From NCBI GenBank assembly GCA_946894095.1, contig OX335647.2:23888001-23952000 (forward strand): a stretch of DNA of 64,000 bases. Reading direction: 5' to 3'. This document shows, piece by piece, positions 25,101 to 33,268 of the stretch. Within the stretch, counting starts at the first letter, position 1. Every line of letters starts with the position of its first letter. The DNA comes from Incurvaria masculella (Eukaryota > Arthropoda > Insecta > Lepidoptera > Incurvariidae). The notes under the pieces were generated by a model. That model saw nothing but the letters and a program-made list of their open reading frames with translations, ran no database searches and had not been told where the DNA came from. Both the position numbers and the translations under genes were made by a program.

Positions 25101-27297
25101 AATTTTTCGATATTTTTTAGCTAAGTGGGCAGTTCCGAAAACTTATAGTGTGCCCCACAGAACTGCCTCCTCAATATTCCGTGGTGTGCCCTATGTATTA
25201 TAAATGGAAAATGTTATAATATTTCTTATTTCATTAAGGTATATCGGCACCATCCGTTATGATTAAAGAGTAGCAGATAAATTACATCGCTATTGACCAG
25301 CCTTTTCGACTAGCCATTTTATCTAGGAAATAATTCAGCTCGACATCAGTCTAAAACGACATGGACCCGAGCGGAGCCGGGTACCGCAGCTAGTATATTA
25401 TATAAATAAAAGGAGTTCACCTTGAAGAGTGATTCTATCTGCGAGTGGCGCTCCTTGTCGGACACCTGCAGCTCCCCCTTCTCGAGGATCTCCTTGCAGA
25501 TGTTGGTCTGCTCGTCCGAGCCGAACACCTTCAGGAGCTCTTCCTTCTTGGCCACCTGGCCCTTGGACACGTTGCTGAACACCGTGTGCGTCTGCAGCAC
25601 CTCGTCGATGTCCTTCTCACTGCGGAACAACCATGTCACATCCACGATATTCACAAAGCATTCTTTCTCAAGTGGCCCACAAAAATCCTTAAACTGGTGC
25701 CCGTATTGATTTGCACTTTGTTGACGGCAGGCAGATAATCATAGTCTCTGTGATGGCCAGGTCTAATCCAGCAGCCATTATTTTGGCAAAATAAACTATT
25801 ATACCTACAGTAGACAACACATATATTCAGAAGACCGGACTGAAGTACCGGCAATCGAAAAAATACAAGAGGTCCCACTGCATTTCATACAATGTATGTC
25901 GTAAGAGGCGATTGGGGACAAGGTTTGCCAGCCACGGTAGCCCAGTGACACCTCAGCGTATGATCATTGATCAATCTTGGGAGTGGTCAAGTTCTGGATG
26001 GGTGACCATTCGCCCTTCGAGGGTTGTCTTATAAGTAAAGTAAGTTAACTTAACTTAAGTTTGCCGTATAATATTACTTCAGAGTTGAAAGTTTTGTGGG
26101 GACGCACTATTTGCACCAAAATATTTTTACTTATGGACCACAACCGCCAGAATTGATAAAAAAAACACCAGCCAAGTGCGAGTCGGACTCGCCCACGAAG
26201 GGTTCCGTACCATCGGACAAGATTTAACACAAAAAAAATGTTTTTTGTATTTTTTATACTTTAATTGTTATTATTTTTTTATTTTACCTATTTGATGTTA
26301 TAGCGGCAAAATAAATACAAACTCTGTGAAAATTTCAGCTGCCTACCTATTACGGTTCTTGAGATGCAGCCCTGTGACAGAAGGACGGATGGACGGACGA
26401 ACGGACGGACAGCGCAGACTTAGTAATAGGGTTCCGTTTTCACCCTTTGGGTACTGAACCCTAAAAAATGGCCACTGCCAAACAAGAAAGTACTTTCTAG
26501 CTAACCAATTAGTAGACTCATTTTTAAAAATCAACTTGTCAAACCTTTTAAAAAAGAAAAGTTATAAGTATACCCAAGAGAAACAAACAACAACATGTGA
26601 AGTTCACCCATCAACTTCAAGCTCAGCAGCAAAAGTCTGAAAAATATCTATCCGTAAATTCACGTCTACCATGGTAGTTACCATGGTAAAAGTCGTCAGG
26701 TGAATAGCAGGTAAATCGGCAAAAGAGTTATTTAATCTGACGTTTAGCTGCATTTCGTACCATGCCAATTGGAAATTTCATTTCACTTGGCTGAATAACA
26801 GGTGGTTTGTTAGTGTGATACGAAAATCATCCGAAAAGTCAGATTTAATCAATCCTGTTGACGTGTTATTCACCCGGCGAGTTAACTTACCATGGTAACC
26901 CCCCAAAGTGTGGCCAAACACACATGAGTAGATAATTATCGTTCTTTGAAAATATTGTATTTCTTATAATGGCAAAAATATTAAGCTATATAAACCTCAC
27001 GAATACATACAAATTGACTGAACGATCAGAAACAGAGTCGCCAAAATCTCGCCTACCTGACCTAATGCTACCACATTAGTATTTAGGCACCCGTAGTACG
27101 ATTACAAAGCGCGAAATATATTAAGAATGGAGGTGAATTGTATAAAGAATCGGCAGCAACGCTTACATCTTGTTCCTCCATGAGACCACCTTGTTCCTGT
27201 AGCACGCAATCTCAAATCGCTTACCACCCTTCTTTAAGCGCACGATAGCCACGTTCGTCAACCTTATTTGGTTCGTCGGGGTGAATATCTTCGACAT
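12999..27297 (-). CDS. SBDS: SBDS, 60S ribosome maturation factor, complete four-exon gene
   Basis: The exons on the - strand are 27297-27167, 25619-25421, 14624-14385 and 13175-12999, giving 248 codons (the human protein has 250). The order matches the family: an N-terminal FYSH domain (residues 1 to about 93) with [44 protein letters not shown] and [14 protein letters not shown]; a helical middle domain with [22 protein letters not shown] and AKQQALEV; and a C-terminal ferredoxin-like domain ending [18 protein letters not shown] works with the GTPase EFL1 to release eIF6 from late 60S subunits in the cytoplasm. The start ATG at 27297 gives [12 protein letters not shown], the conserved N-terminus. 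The second intron is 10.8 kb and full of repeats. A full-length LINE lies just upstream. The C-terminal domain is more divergent than the N-terminal half. Confidence 0.95.
14036..14366 (+). repeat. tRNA-headed SINE copy beside the SBDS exon-3 donor
   Basis: The head reads GCCTCGGTAGCCCAGTGGTG. The body has landmarks CCCGCCCGGGTTG, GGTTGAAGCGGCAATGAA, CCATCCAGTTCAATGTAG, ATATAAGGAAG and CCTGGCATGGCA, and the tail is CCATGTCCAGTTACATAAAA. The same landmarks recur in copies at 20650, 21430, 60744 (- strand), 61080, 61885 and 62870. This copy ends about 20 bp from the splice donor of SBDS exon 3, antisense to SBDS. Confidence 0.8.
14385..14624 (-). CDS. SBDS: SBDS exon 3 (middle and third domain)
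   Basis: 80 codons, phase 0 at both ends. The acceptor is GCATCAG|GAC and the donor AAG|GTCATT, which departs from GTRAGT. It codes [72 protein letters not shown] and KEK. Confidence 0.93.
14965..15190. repeat. dispersed fold-back repeat, degraded copy
   Basis: It shares AGCGAATACAGTGAATACTT, ATAGCCACAATC and CAGAGCCTAACCTAACTACC with the better copy at 32758-33268. Confidence 0.55.
15305..15353. repeat. (ATTC)n microsatellite
   Basis: About twelve uninterrupted ATTC units directly before a LINE 3' fragment. Confidence 0.9.
15355..15680 (+). pseudogene. LINE ORF2 C-terminus and 3' tail fragment
   Basis: It reads [20 protein letters not shown] and VNGFKNS then a stop, the usual end of many LINE ORF2 proteins (WNxLPxxIVxxxTVNxFKNxLD). 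The following segment with AAACAAGTGCACTCCTGG and TTTAAGCTGCTAGTG is also found at 39690-39760, so these are 3' ends of one family. Confidence 0.65.
16010..16300 (-). pseudogene. mariner transposase N-terminal remnant
   Basis: The - strand reads [51 protein letters not shown] and PSCQ with stops between. It matches the helix-turn-helix part of mariner transposases (the WFxRF and GRP...DDEL blocks). The catalytic domain is not adjacent. It lies in SBDS intron 2. Confidence 0.6.
17245..17330 (+). mobile_element. candidate Helitron 5' end
   Basis: After an A, TCTCTACTTATATAAAAGGG begins a segment with GATTGTCTGTCC and GTAATCTCCGTAACC, in the style of insect Helitron 5' ends (A|TC insertion). 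No matching 3' end can be tied to it with confidence; the nearest on this strand is at 25393. Confidence 0.4.
17768..17860. repeat. short hairpin MITE, arms AAACACGTCACTT
   Basis: The left arm AAACACGTCACTT faces the right arm AAGTGACGTGTTT, with AGCGAACCGCATTGAGTTCC between. A second, left-damaged copy is at 24960-25040. Confidence 0.6.
17879..17988. mobile_element. 110-bp MITE with perfect 16-bp terminal inverted repeats
   Basis: The left end TTTTACAGCGCCATCT and right end AGATGGCGCTGTAAAA are exact reverse complements. It is non-coding and lies in SBDS intron 2. Confidence 0.8.
17989..20640. other. SBDS intron stretch with nothing recognised
   Basis: No transposon domain or exon is recognised. 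A GC-richer patch at 18850-19170 holds only chance ORFs. Confidence 0.4.
20650..21215 (+). repeat. SINE copy with a partly duplicated body
   Basis: The body landmark GAAGCGGCAATGAAAA occurs twice (about 20876 and 21069), each time after a CCGCATTGGAT or CATCGCATTAAAT block. This shows a tandem duplication or one copy inserted into another. The head keeps a B-box-like GGGCTCAAATTCTC. Confidence 0.7.
21430..21610 (+). repeat. degraded SINE body fragment
   Basis: It carries AGTCCCACACGGGTAGGTAG, GATGGTCAAAGCGCCAATTA and CCTGGCATGGCACTTAGTTC of the same SINE family. Confidence 0.6.
21862..21979. mobile_element. 118-bp MITE, termini GTATTCAGAG
   Basis: The terminal inverted repeats are GTATTCAGAG and CTCTGAATAC. 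The centre has an inverted pair around GGTCGGACTAAACCAG and TGGTTAGTCCGGTGC. Related copies lie at 59203-59335 (inverted) and 59685-59785. Confidence 0.75.
21990..23880. other. SBDS intron stretch, no gene assigned
   Basis: A GC-rich patch at 22205-22290 (+ strand) can be read [20 protein letters not shown] but has no partner exon, so it is not called. The rest is AT-rich without recognisable domains. Confidence 0.35.
23885..24340. repeat. dispersed repeat shared with 51715-51960, with SINE debris
   Basis: Shared blocks include TCTAGCCTGATTCT, TTACCAGA, CTTATAACTT, GAACCACT and GATTTAT. A SINE body fragment (CGCATTGAAGG, TAGATCCATTTGAATGT) follows at about 24160-24340. Confidence 0.5.
24298..24654 (-). 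pseudogene. mariner transposase C-terminal remnant
   Basis: 118 codons open on the - strand. [17 protein letters not shown] and then [18 protein letters not shown] match the mariner catalytic region. In an active enzyme the first block reads HDN and the second ends in D; here HDN has become HNN, so the second catalytic aspartate is lost. The N-terminal half is broken upstream. It lies in SBDS intron 2. Confidence 0.8.
24960..25040. repeat. second copy of the short AACACGTCACTT hairpin repeat
   Basis: It shares AGTGAACCGCAT, GAGTTCCTTC and CAAAGTGACGTGTTTAA with 17768-17860. Confidence 0.5.
25230..25393 (+). mobile_element. Helitron-type 3' terminus
   Basis: It ends CCCGAGCGGAGCCGGG, TACCGCAGCTAG, then T. 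A CCCG/CGGG stem followed by terminal CTAG before a T fits Helitron 3' ends. The last 27 bases are identical to those ending at 52266. The end is 28 bp from SBDS exon 2. Confidence 0.7.
25421..25619 (-). CDS. SBDS: SBDS exon 2 (rest of FYSH domain)
   Basis: 199 nt. The acceptor is TTCCGCAG|TGAG and the donor AAG|GTGAAC. It codes (I)[60 protein letters not shown] and IESLFK. The first codon is completed by AT from exon 1. Confidence 0.95.
26171..26467 (+). repeat. interspersed repeat, GCCAAGTGCGAGTCGGACTC family
   Basis: It starts GCCAAGTGCGAGTCGGACTC and then GGGTTCCGTACCAT. It ends GGGTTCCGTTTTCACCC and GGTACTGAACCCTAAAAA, with a GACGGACGGAC-like run before the end. Other copies are at 59385-59657 and 61377-61645. 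This family is common in lepidopteran genomes (recollection). Confidence 0.8.
26668..26902. mobile_element. MITE-like element with TTACCATGGTAA termini
   Basis: The left part GTTACCATGGTAA, AAGTCGTCAGGTGAATA is mirrored on the right by TTATTCACCCGGCGAGTTAA and CTTACCATGGTAACC. The arms are imperfect, about 40 bp. It lies in SBDS intron 1. Confidence 0.55.
27167..27297 (-). CDS. SBDS: SBDS exon 1 (start codon, N-terminus)
   Basis: It codes [40 protein letters not shown] and RNK, then AT before the donor GTAAGC. The ATG at 27297-27295 is preceded on the - strand by an A-rich run (CCCAAAAAAA|ATG). Confidence 0.95.
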
Positions 27298-27349
27298 TTT
27301 TTTTGGGAAATTTAATAGCGATTTAATAGCTATTTAAATATTAATCTAT

Positions 27350-27362
27350 GCAACGCAAACAA
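27350..27362. repeat. target-site duplication, 3' side of the LINE
   Basis: GCAACGCAAACAA (+ strand), identical to 32592-32604. Confidence 0.95.
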
Positions 27363-27469
27363 TTTTTTTTTTTTGTTTCTTTATCCAATGGACAGGCAAA
27401 AGCTTTCGCTATACAGCCTTCTCTTTATTGTATCTTTTGGATTGTAGTCAATTCTGGAGTGTCATGTAG

Positions 27470-30400
27470 TTAAATACTTTCTATTGTCTCATGTATATAT
27501 AGAAATATGGGTTCAAAGTTGGTCGGTTGACTTAATATCTTTTTCAGGTCGAGCGGGATTTTTTCTCTTTCTTTGTATGTAATTTCTAAGCATTTATATA
27601 GTTTTTCTCTTTGCTCATCAAAAGCACAGCAATGAAAGAAGAGGTGGTCCAGGGATTGATCAGCTAAGTTGCAGTGTGGGCATACGGCGGTGTCGATAAG
27701 GTTTAATCTGTAAAGATGGGATTGAAAAAGACAATGTCCGAAACGTAGACGACAAATTGTTGTATAATATTTTCTTCTTTTTGGTAAGGTTTTATTGAAC
27801 CAAGGTGTTTTCCCAACTAAATCGTTTATTTCGGCGTACCAACGACCCGTATTGGACATTTTCCATTGTTCGGTCCATTCGTGGATAATTTCCTGTTTTA
27901 TTTTCGCTACAAATTCCGATTGCGGTAGGGCAACATTCTTAATATGGCAAATATTCAGGTTGCTGTCAGCTATCGTTCTAGCTAGATAATCTGCTGAGTC
28001 GTGTGGCTTCAAATTTATGTGGCCGCGAATCCAGAAAAAACATATTTCGTAGCCTTGCTGTATCAAGGAAAAGTGTTTATCCCGTATTTGGTGTATGACA
28101 TAGTGAGTATTGGCATCTAGTTTCGTATTCTGTAGGGCTCTATGAACGCTCATGCAGTCGCTTATTATTATCCACGTATAGTGTTGTTGAACTTCGATGA
28201 ACTCGAGTGCGATTTGAATTGCCAAAGCTTCAGAAGTGTATATTGATGCAGAACTAGGAATCTTAATGCCATAACCTCTCTTGGTTGTCTCGTCATAGAT
28301 CGCGCAGCCGACCCCACGAACTGTTTTCGAACCATCGGTATATATTCTTCTGTAACCTCTGTAACTTGAAATTTGTTCTAAAAATTCTTCTTTGCACTCC
28401 AAGTTTTCGTCTATTTGAATTGGAATTCCGTAGAATTTGCTGTCATATTTTCCCAAATAGCAAGGAAAGTTGAAATTGGCTTGTATTTCATATTCATTTT
28501 TGTAATGTAATATATTTGAAAAGTCTCTCAGGATGTAAGGATGATGACTAGGATCGGATGGGATGGAAAGGAGATGTTGAATTTTGGTAAACAGAGGATG
28601 ATTTGATATGGATAGAAGCTTTAACAAAAATTTTAATTTCAGATATTTGAAGCGGATTCTCAGTGGAGGAATGTTACATTCTACTTGCATGGATACTATG
28701 GGAGTTGACATCATCGCTCCAGTTATTAAACGTAAGCTTTTATTTTGTATTTTTTCCAGTTTCTCTATAAGTTTCCAATGATGAGAAAAACATAGAAAAC
28801 CATATTCAAAATGGCTACGTATCAAAGATTTAAAAAGCATTATTAGGATTTTCGGATCCGCGCCCCAATAGGTGCCCGCTAAGGACCTCAAAATGTTGTA
28901 TGATCTTAACGCTTTGTCTGCTATGCCATCGACATAAGAGTTCCAAGATAAGTTACTGTTAAATATTATTCCTAAAAACTTAACGGTTTCAACTACCGGA
29001 AGAAGAGTGTTATTGTAGAAGACTTCGGCTTTTAATTTGTATTTATTTTTACTAAATATAACAACTTTGCTTTTCTCTGGGCTTATATCTAAATTTAACT
29101 CAGTAAAATATTTATACAAATTCTCCATGGCTTTATTTATACAAGTCAATGTAGTCACTCTATCACCAATGGAACAATAAATAACCAAATCATCTGCAAA
29201 TTGGAGGTTATTTACATCAAATCCTAGTTTTGAGTTTAATTTGTGAATATAAATTATAAATAAGAGGGGACTTAATATCCCACCTTGAGACGTTCCCCTA
29301 TAGGAAAATCTGGGACCAAAAAGAGAGTTGCTGTATTTCACATATACTTCCCTGCCATTTAAAAAATTATATATCCAATTTATTAATTTTGCTGGAATGC
29401 CCAAAGAGTTCAAGATCGATGCAAGTGTAAAGTGATCGATGTTGTTAAATGCGCCGACGACATCTAAAAAAACACACACGGTATCGTGATTTAATGAGAA
29501 AGCTTTTGAAATATCCAGATGTAGATGGCTGAAACTTTCTCTAGCGGATCGACCCCTCCTAAAACCAAATTGATTGCTAGGTAAAATGTTGTTTCTTTCT
29601 ATAAAAAATTCTAAACGTTGTTTAATTAACTGTTCAAAAATTTTTCCAATGCACGAAGTCAATGCCACAGGTCGATAAGAATTTGCATCGTCTTTACTTT
29701 TGTTTGGTTTAAGTATTGGGATGAGACAATCTATTTTCCATTCCCATGGAATTATGGAAGTACACCACAGCTTATTAAGCGTGTTTAAAAATATTACCAG
29801 ACTGTTGTGGTTTAAGTGACGTAGCATTTTATATGGAATCATATCTAATCCACATGCAGTATCTCGTCTAGAATTTAAGGCAGATTTCAGTTCTTGTAAA
29901 GTAAAATATTTTGTAAGGTACTCATTTTCATTATTGTTAGGAACAGAACTATTGATTGAATGTAGTTGATTTTCAACATAATCGGGTGTATACTTTTGCA
30001 AAAAATCATTAATCCAGTCATGATTTGTGTTGTGACTATTACTTTGGTAGGTATTATTAAATTTTTTAATAGTGTTCCAAATTTTAGAAACGGGTGTATA
30101 TCTGTTAAATGATTCACATAACCTTTGCCAGCTTTCGCTTCTTTCTCTTTTTAAAATGAGTTTTTTAAGTGCTTGCAACCGTTTGAATTCTATGTAATTT
30201 TCGTCATTACAATTTAGTTTAAATGTTGCATATGCTTTCCTGGAATTTTCTACAGCTGAGCTGCATTTTTCATTCCACCAGGGAACAGAAAGTTTGGGTT
30301 TTGAATGCCGAAAAGTGGAGTTAGGTGTGGATGAATGCTTCCGTTTGGGTATAGACTTCTCAATAGCTGCATTTAAAATATTACAAAAAGAATCATAAGA

Positions 30401-31207
30401 TTCTATTGGGTTAAGATTATCAAAGTTAAAATGTTCGAGCTCTCTCGAAACTAAATCTGAGTATATTTTCCAATTTACGAGTCTAAAGTTTGGATGCTTT
30501 GGAAAATTGTTTGCAGTCTCTTGATTGTTGTATGTGTTGTTGGCTAATAATATTTTTGTTATTATTGGCAGGTGATAACTTCCGAGAGGGTCATCATGGA
30601 CCGTCCAGTTACAAGACAATGCTAAAGAAGAAGATACCATTGTGAGATCGAGTGCATTTGGCCGCCATCTACTGGAACCAACTGTTGTCACTTCACCGTT
30701 ATTCAAAAGAACAAGATTGTTGTCATCAATTATTTCCAAAATGTCCCTTCCACGTGAATCAGTGTTATTGCATCCCCAAAAAGTGTGATGAGCATTAAAA
30801 TCGCCCGCAATAATCGTTGGCTCAGAGATATTTTTTACTAATCTATCGAACTTACTTTTTGTGAAAGGTGGAGTACAATTCGGGGGACTGTATAAACTAA
30901 CTATAGTTACAAATTTGTTGTTGTAAGATAATTTGATAGCTATATTTTGTATCGAGTTGTCACTTGTGGTGATAATTTTTGTGTAGCTTAGACTATTATG
31001 AATTAATATTGCTACTCCATTGTGGGAATTTCCAGAATCAGATCTTTCCAATTGATATCCTCTAAATTTACAACGTTGTTGTGGTTTTAACCAAGTTTCA
31101 GAAATTATTGCAATATGTATATCATTTTCATATAAAAATTGAGTGAGAATATGTCGATGACATAGCAAACTTTGCGCGTTCCATTGTACAACATTCAAAG
31201 TAGACAT
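27470..31207 (-). CDS. LINE ORF2: endonuclease, reverse transcriptase, RNase H
   Basis: 1,245 residues. The APE-type endonuclease occupies about 1-215, with SETWL (E37), GDFNAH (D136, N138), ALDLT (D187) and YHLP (H212). The reverse transcriptase runs from about 440 to 760: YRPVALTSCIGKIFE, FLDVVGAFNNID (D582), TSQGGILSPLLF and FADD (670-673). RNase H runs from about 950 to 1080: YTDGS (D958), TSEAL (E994), SDCMS (D1017), GHINL (H1063) and the SADYLA block. A terminal CCHC is formed by C1176, C1179, H1188 and C1193. All catalytic residues I know for these domains are present, so the protein could be active. Its ATG overlaps the ORF1 stop as TAATG, which suggests translation by termination-reinitiation. 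It would carry out target-primed reverse transcription in the nucleus. Confidence 0.95.
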   Translation of the reverse strand: MSTLNVVQWNAQSLLCHRHILTQFLYENDIHIAIISETWLKPQQRCKFRGYQLERSDSGNSHNGVAILIHNSLSYTKIITTSDNSIQNIAIKLSYNNKFVTIVSLYSPPNCTPPFTKSKFDRLVKNISEPTIIAGDFNAHHTFWGCNNTDSRGRDILEIIDDNNLVLLNNGEVTTVGSSRWRPNALDLTMVSSSLALSCNWTVHDDPLGSYHLPIITKILLANNTYNNQETANNFPKHPNFRLVNWKIYSDLVSRELEHFNFDNLNPIESYDSFCNILNAAIEKSIPKRKHSSTPNSTFRHSKPKLSVPWWNEKCSSAVENSRKAYATFKLNCNDENYIEFKRLQALKKLILKRERSESWQRLCESFNRYTPVSKIWNTIKKFNNTYQSNSHNTNHDWINDFLQKYTPDYVENQLHSINSSVPNNNENEYLTKYFTLQELKSALNSRRDTACGLDMIPYKMLRHLNHNSLVIFLNTLNKLWCTSIIPWEWKIDCLIPILKPNKSKDDANSYRPVALTSCIGKIFEQLIKQRLEFFIERNNILPSNQFGFRRGRSARESFSHLHLDISKAFSLNHDTVCVFLDVVGAFNNIDHFTLASILNSLGIPAKLINWIYNFLNGREVYVKYSNSLFGPRFSYRGTSQGGILSPLLFIIYIHKLNSKLGFDVNNLQFADDLVIYCSIGDRVTTLTCINKAMENLYKYFTELNLDISPEKSKVVIFSKNKYKLKAEVFYNNTLLPVVETVKFLGIIFNSNLSWNSYVDGIADKALRSYNILRSLAGTYWGADPKILIMLFKSLIRSHFEYGFLCFSHHWKLIEKLEKIQNKSLRLITGAMMSTPIVSMQVECNIPPLRIRFKYLKLKFLLKLLSISNHPLFTKIQHLLSIPSDPSHHPYILRDFSNILHYKNEYEIQANFNFPCYLGKYDSKFYGIPIQIDENLECKEEFLEQISSYRGYRRIYTDGSKTVRGVGCAIYDETTKRGYGIKIPSSASIYTSEALAIQIALEFIEVQQHYTWIIISDCMSVHRALQNTKLDANTHYVIHQIRDKHFSLIQQGYEICFFWIRGHINLKPHDSADYLARTIADSNLNICHIKNVALPQSEFVAKIKQEIIHEWTEQWKMSNTGRWYAEINDLVGKTPWFNKTLPKRRKYYTTICRLRFGHCLFQSHLYRLNLIDTAVCPHCNLADQSLDHLFFHCCAFDEQREKLYKCLEITYKEREKIPLDLKKILSQPTNFEPIFLYIHETIESI

Positions 31208-32451
31208 TATATAACAGGTTTATTTTTTCTAATAGAGTCGTGAATAACGCTTTTTATGTTTTGCGCAGAGATAGGAGCCTCGCCAGTTTTGCTCATTGTT
31301 ATAACTTTTACAATCATTTCGAGAAGTATGTTCATTGCCTTTTCCGAGTTTAACAAATTATTCAGGATAGAGTCGACTGAATTTTCTTTATTCGTGTGTA
31401 ATATTTGGTTATATTTTAGTTGCGTATTATAATTTTTTTCTGTTTGATCTGTGTTAGTGGTAGGTAAGGAAGGGAATGACTTTTCATTAAATAATTCATT
31501 GTATTGAACTTTTCTGGTTTTATTTTTGTTTTCTTCAATTTTCTTCTTTTTTATAGGGCATAACCCTGATATAGCGACATGATTACCTTGACAATTATAA
31601 CAGGTAGCATTGGCATGCTCCGTAGAGCAATTTCTATAATTGTGCCCTTCGCAACTGCATATTGAGCACCTCTCTCCGTTTTTACAATATTTTGATATGT
31701 GCCCAAAGCGCAAGCATCGGAAGCACTGTTTTAAACGGGGTATGTATTGAGCCACTCTAAATCTCCATAAGTTCATGTCAATATAGTCCGGTAGAGTATT
31801 TGATGCAAATGTAATGGAAATAGTAGGAGTGGGTTCTAGTTGGAAACCATTTTCATTCTTAACTTTACGCATGAATCTTCTTACTGATATAATTTTTTTT
31901 GTGCTTGTTATGTTGGTAAAAATTTTATGATTGGATAAGTTGGTAGGGACCGAGGTGATGACACCAGTGGTTTCAGTTGCAGATGCAGGTATGGAAGCCT
32001 TAAGCTTGAATTGATCCAAAAAAGTTTTGTTACCGAGAGCTGCATTGGCTAGCTCTGGTTTTTCAAATATTGCGCCTATTTTGTATCGATTTATCCTCTT
32101 GAACTGTTTGATGCCCTTAATGTATCTTTTGAAAGAGTTTGATAAGCTCATAATATCTCTGTCTCCAATCGGCTTGTTAGGTTCTGTGCTTTCTATGAAT
32201 ACGATAAAATCCAGTGCTCCCGAATCCTCAGGGTATGCACGGGTGTAGTCTTTAATGAAGAATGGTTGGTACTTATCGAGTGAATTCAATTTTGATGTAG
32301 TAGCTGTGGTGTTGATGTTGAGCTCAGTAGTTCCCGCCTGTTCCACAAGATCATCTTTTCCCGCCAAATTTTCACAGTCCGATAAATCGGACGAAAGTGA
32401 CTCCTCTGGAGACCTCTTGTCTTCCTTTTTCCGTTTCCTCTTCGCCTTCAT
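31207..32451 (-). CDS. LINE ORF1: gag-like RNA-binding protein with CCHC knuckles
   Basis: 414 codons from ATG at 32451, giving MKAKRKRKKEDKRSPEES. The frame is open further upstream to an ATG at 32604, but that ATG lies in the flanking target duplication, so the internal ATG is the likely start. Counted from it, CFRCLRFGHISKYC (243-256) and CSICSCEGHNYRNC (262-275) are CX2CX4HX4C knuckles, followed by a variant third, CYNCQGNHVAISGLC (284-298). A basic N-terminus precedes a domain with fitting LINE gag features (FIVFIEST, IGAIFEKPELAN). It would package the element RNA. The stop TAA overlaps the ORF2 ATG. Confidence 0.9.
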   Translation of the reverse strand: MKAKRKRKKEDKRSPEESLSSDLSDCENLAGKDDLVEQAGTTELNINTTATTSKLNSLDKYQPFFIKDYTRAYPEDSGALDFIVFIESTEPNKPIGDRDIMSLSNSFKRYIKGIKQFKRINRYKIGAIFEKPELANAALGNKTFLDQFKLKASIPASATETTGVITSVPTNLSNHKIFTNITSTKKIISVRRFMRKVKNENGFQLEPTPTISITFASNTLPDYIDMNLWRFRVAQYIPRLKQCFRCLRFGHISKYCKNGERCSICSCEGHNYRNCSTEHANATCYNCQGNHVAISGLCPIKKKKIEENKNKTRKVQYNELFNEKSFPSLPTTNTDQTEKNYNTQLKYNQILHTNKENSVDSILNNLLNSEKAMNILLEMIVKVITMSKTGEAPISAQNIKSVIHDSIRKNKPVI

Positions 32452-32591
32452 CTTCTCGACCGGTTTTCCGCGAAGAAAGACCACAAACAAACGAATTGGC
32501 AAATAAAAACTCGATAGCAAAAAAATCTCGACTTGTTCGGATTCCCGCCAAAACCGAACTCCTCTATCAAATGAAGATCCAACGGAAACCC

Positions 32592-32604
32592 GCAACGCAA
32601 ACAA
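32592..32604. repeat. target-site duplication, 5' side of the LINE
   Basis: GCAACGCAAACAA (+ strand), identical to 27350-27362. Confidence 0.95.
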
Positions 32605-32757
32605 AATAAATCACAGCACAGAACATAAAATCATAGTAAGCGCTTACATACTCTTTGATCATAGTATTACTCAGTAATATTATATTATCTATGGATCATA
32701 GCATATAAATATATTTTTTCACCTATAGGGTAGGCAAAGGTCTTGGAAACTGACAGC

Positions 32758-33268
32758 GAACGACAAAGTACAGAAACTGCCTACGTTCCGAAATGCGTAC
32801 ATTGCAAATATCACAGAGAAAGCGAATACAGTGAATACTTGTGTTCCGAATTGATATCACCGCTCATAGCCACAATCGCACGATATCAAATCGGAACGAA
32901 TTTGAGCAGACATATGTGTCAGAGCCTAACCTAACTACCTCGGAAATGCTTTGTATGTCTCGAGAGTGGTTATTCCATGCCGAGAATTGTCTAACTAGAC
33001 TAACAAACGGCGAAAAGCCTTCCTTATTTCAGAATTTAAGTTTACACGATCCGAGAACTACAGATAAACACGCGTAATGACAGCTCGATGACAGCAATTT
33101 GACAGCGTACACGGCGCACATGCTTTGTACGATCTGTGTGCGGTCTAGAGTCACGTCCGTTATGTCAACATGGCGTTCACGGGAGTGAATATAAGCAATT
33201 CGGAACGGTCGCGTACGCGTACATTGCTGCAATCTCTGCAATATACGCATTTAGGAACGCACAGTTAC
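32758..33268. repeat. fold-back repeat with CGTTCCGAAATGCGTACATT arms
   Basis: CGTTCCGAAATGCGTACATT near 32783 is mirrored near 33255 (AATATACGCATTTAGGAACG). The inside includes AGCGAATACAGTGAATACTT, shared with 14965-15190. Confidence 0.6.

Larger units (their letters stand above)
27363..32591 (-). mobile_element. full-length non-LTR retrotransposon with RNase H
   Basis: The 5,229-bp element is flanked by exact 13-bp direct repeats. On the - strand it starts GGGTTTCCGTTGGATC, has a 5' UTR of about 140 bp, ORF1 (414 codons from the first internal ATG), ORF2 (1,245 codons), a 3' UTR of about 95 bp and an A12 tail. Both ORFs are open. The order gag with CCHC knuckles, then APE endonuclease, reverse transcriptase, RNase H and a C-terminal CCHC fits the I/R1/LOA-type group of LINEs; the exact clade is not determined. 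Intact ORFs and perfect target repeats indicate a recent insertion. Confidence 0.95.

Noticed and set aside
17245..25393. One 8.1-kb Helitron spanning the candidate 5' end and the 3' end at 25393
   Set aside because: The two ends cannot be tied together without other copies, and many unrelated repeats lie between them.
32452..32604. Upstream ATG at 32604 as the LINE ORF1 start
   Set aside because: It lies in the host target duplication and so is not part of the element; the internal ATG at 32451 begins a typical basic gag N-terminus.
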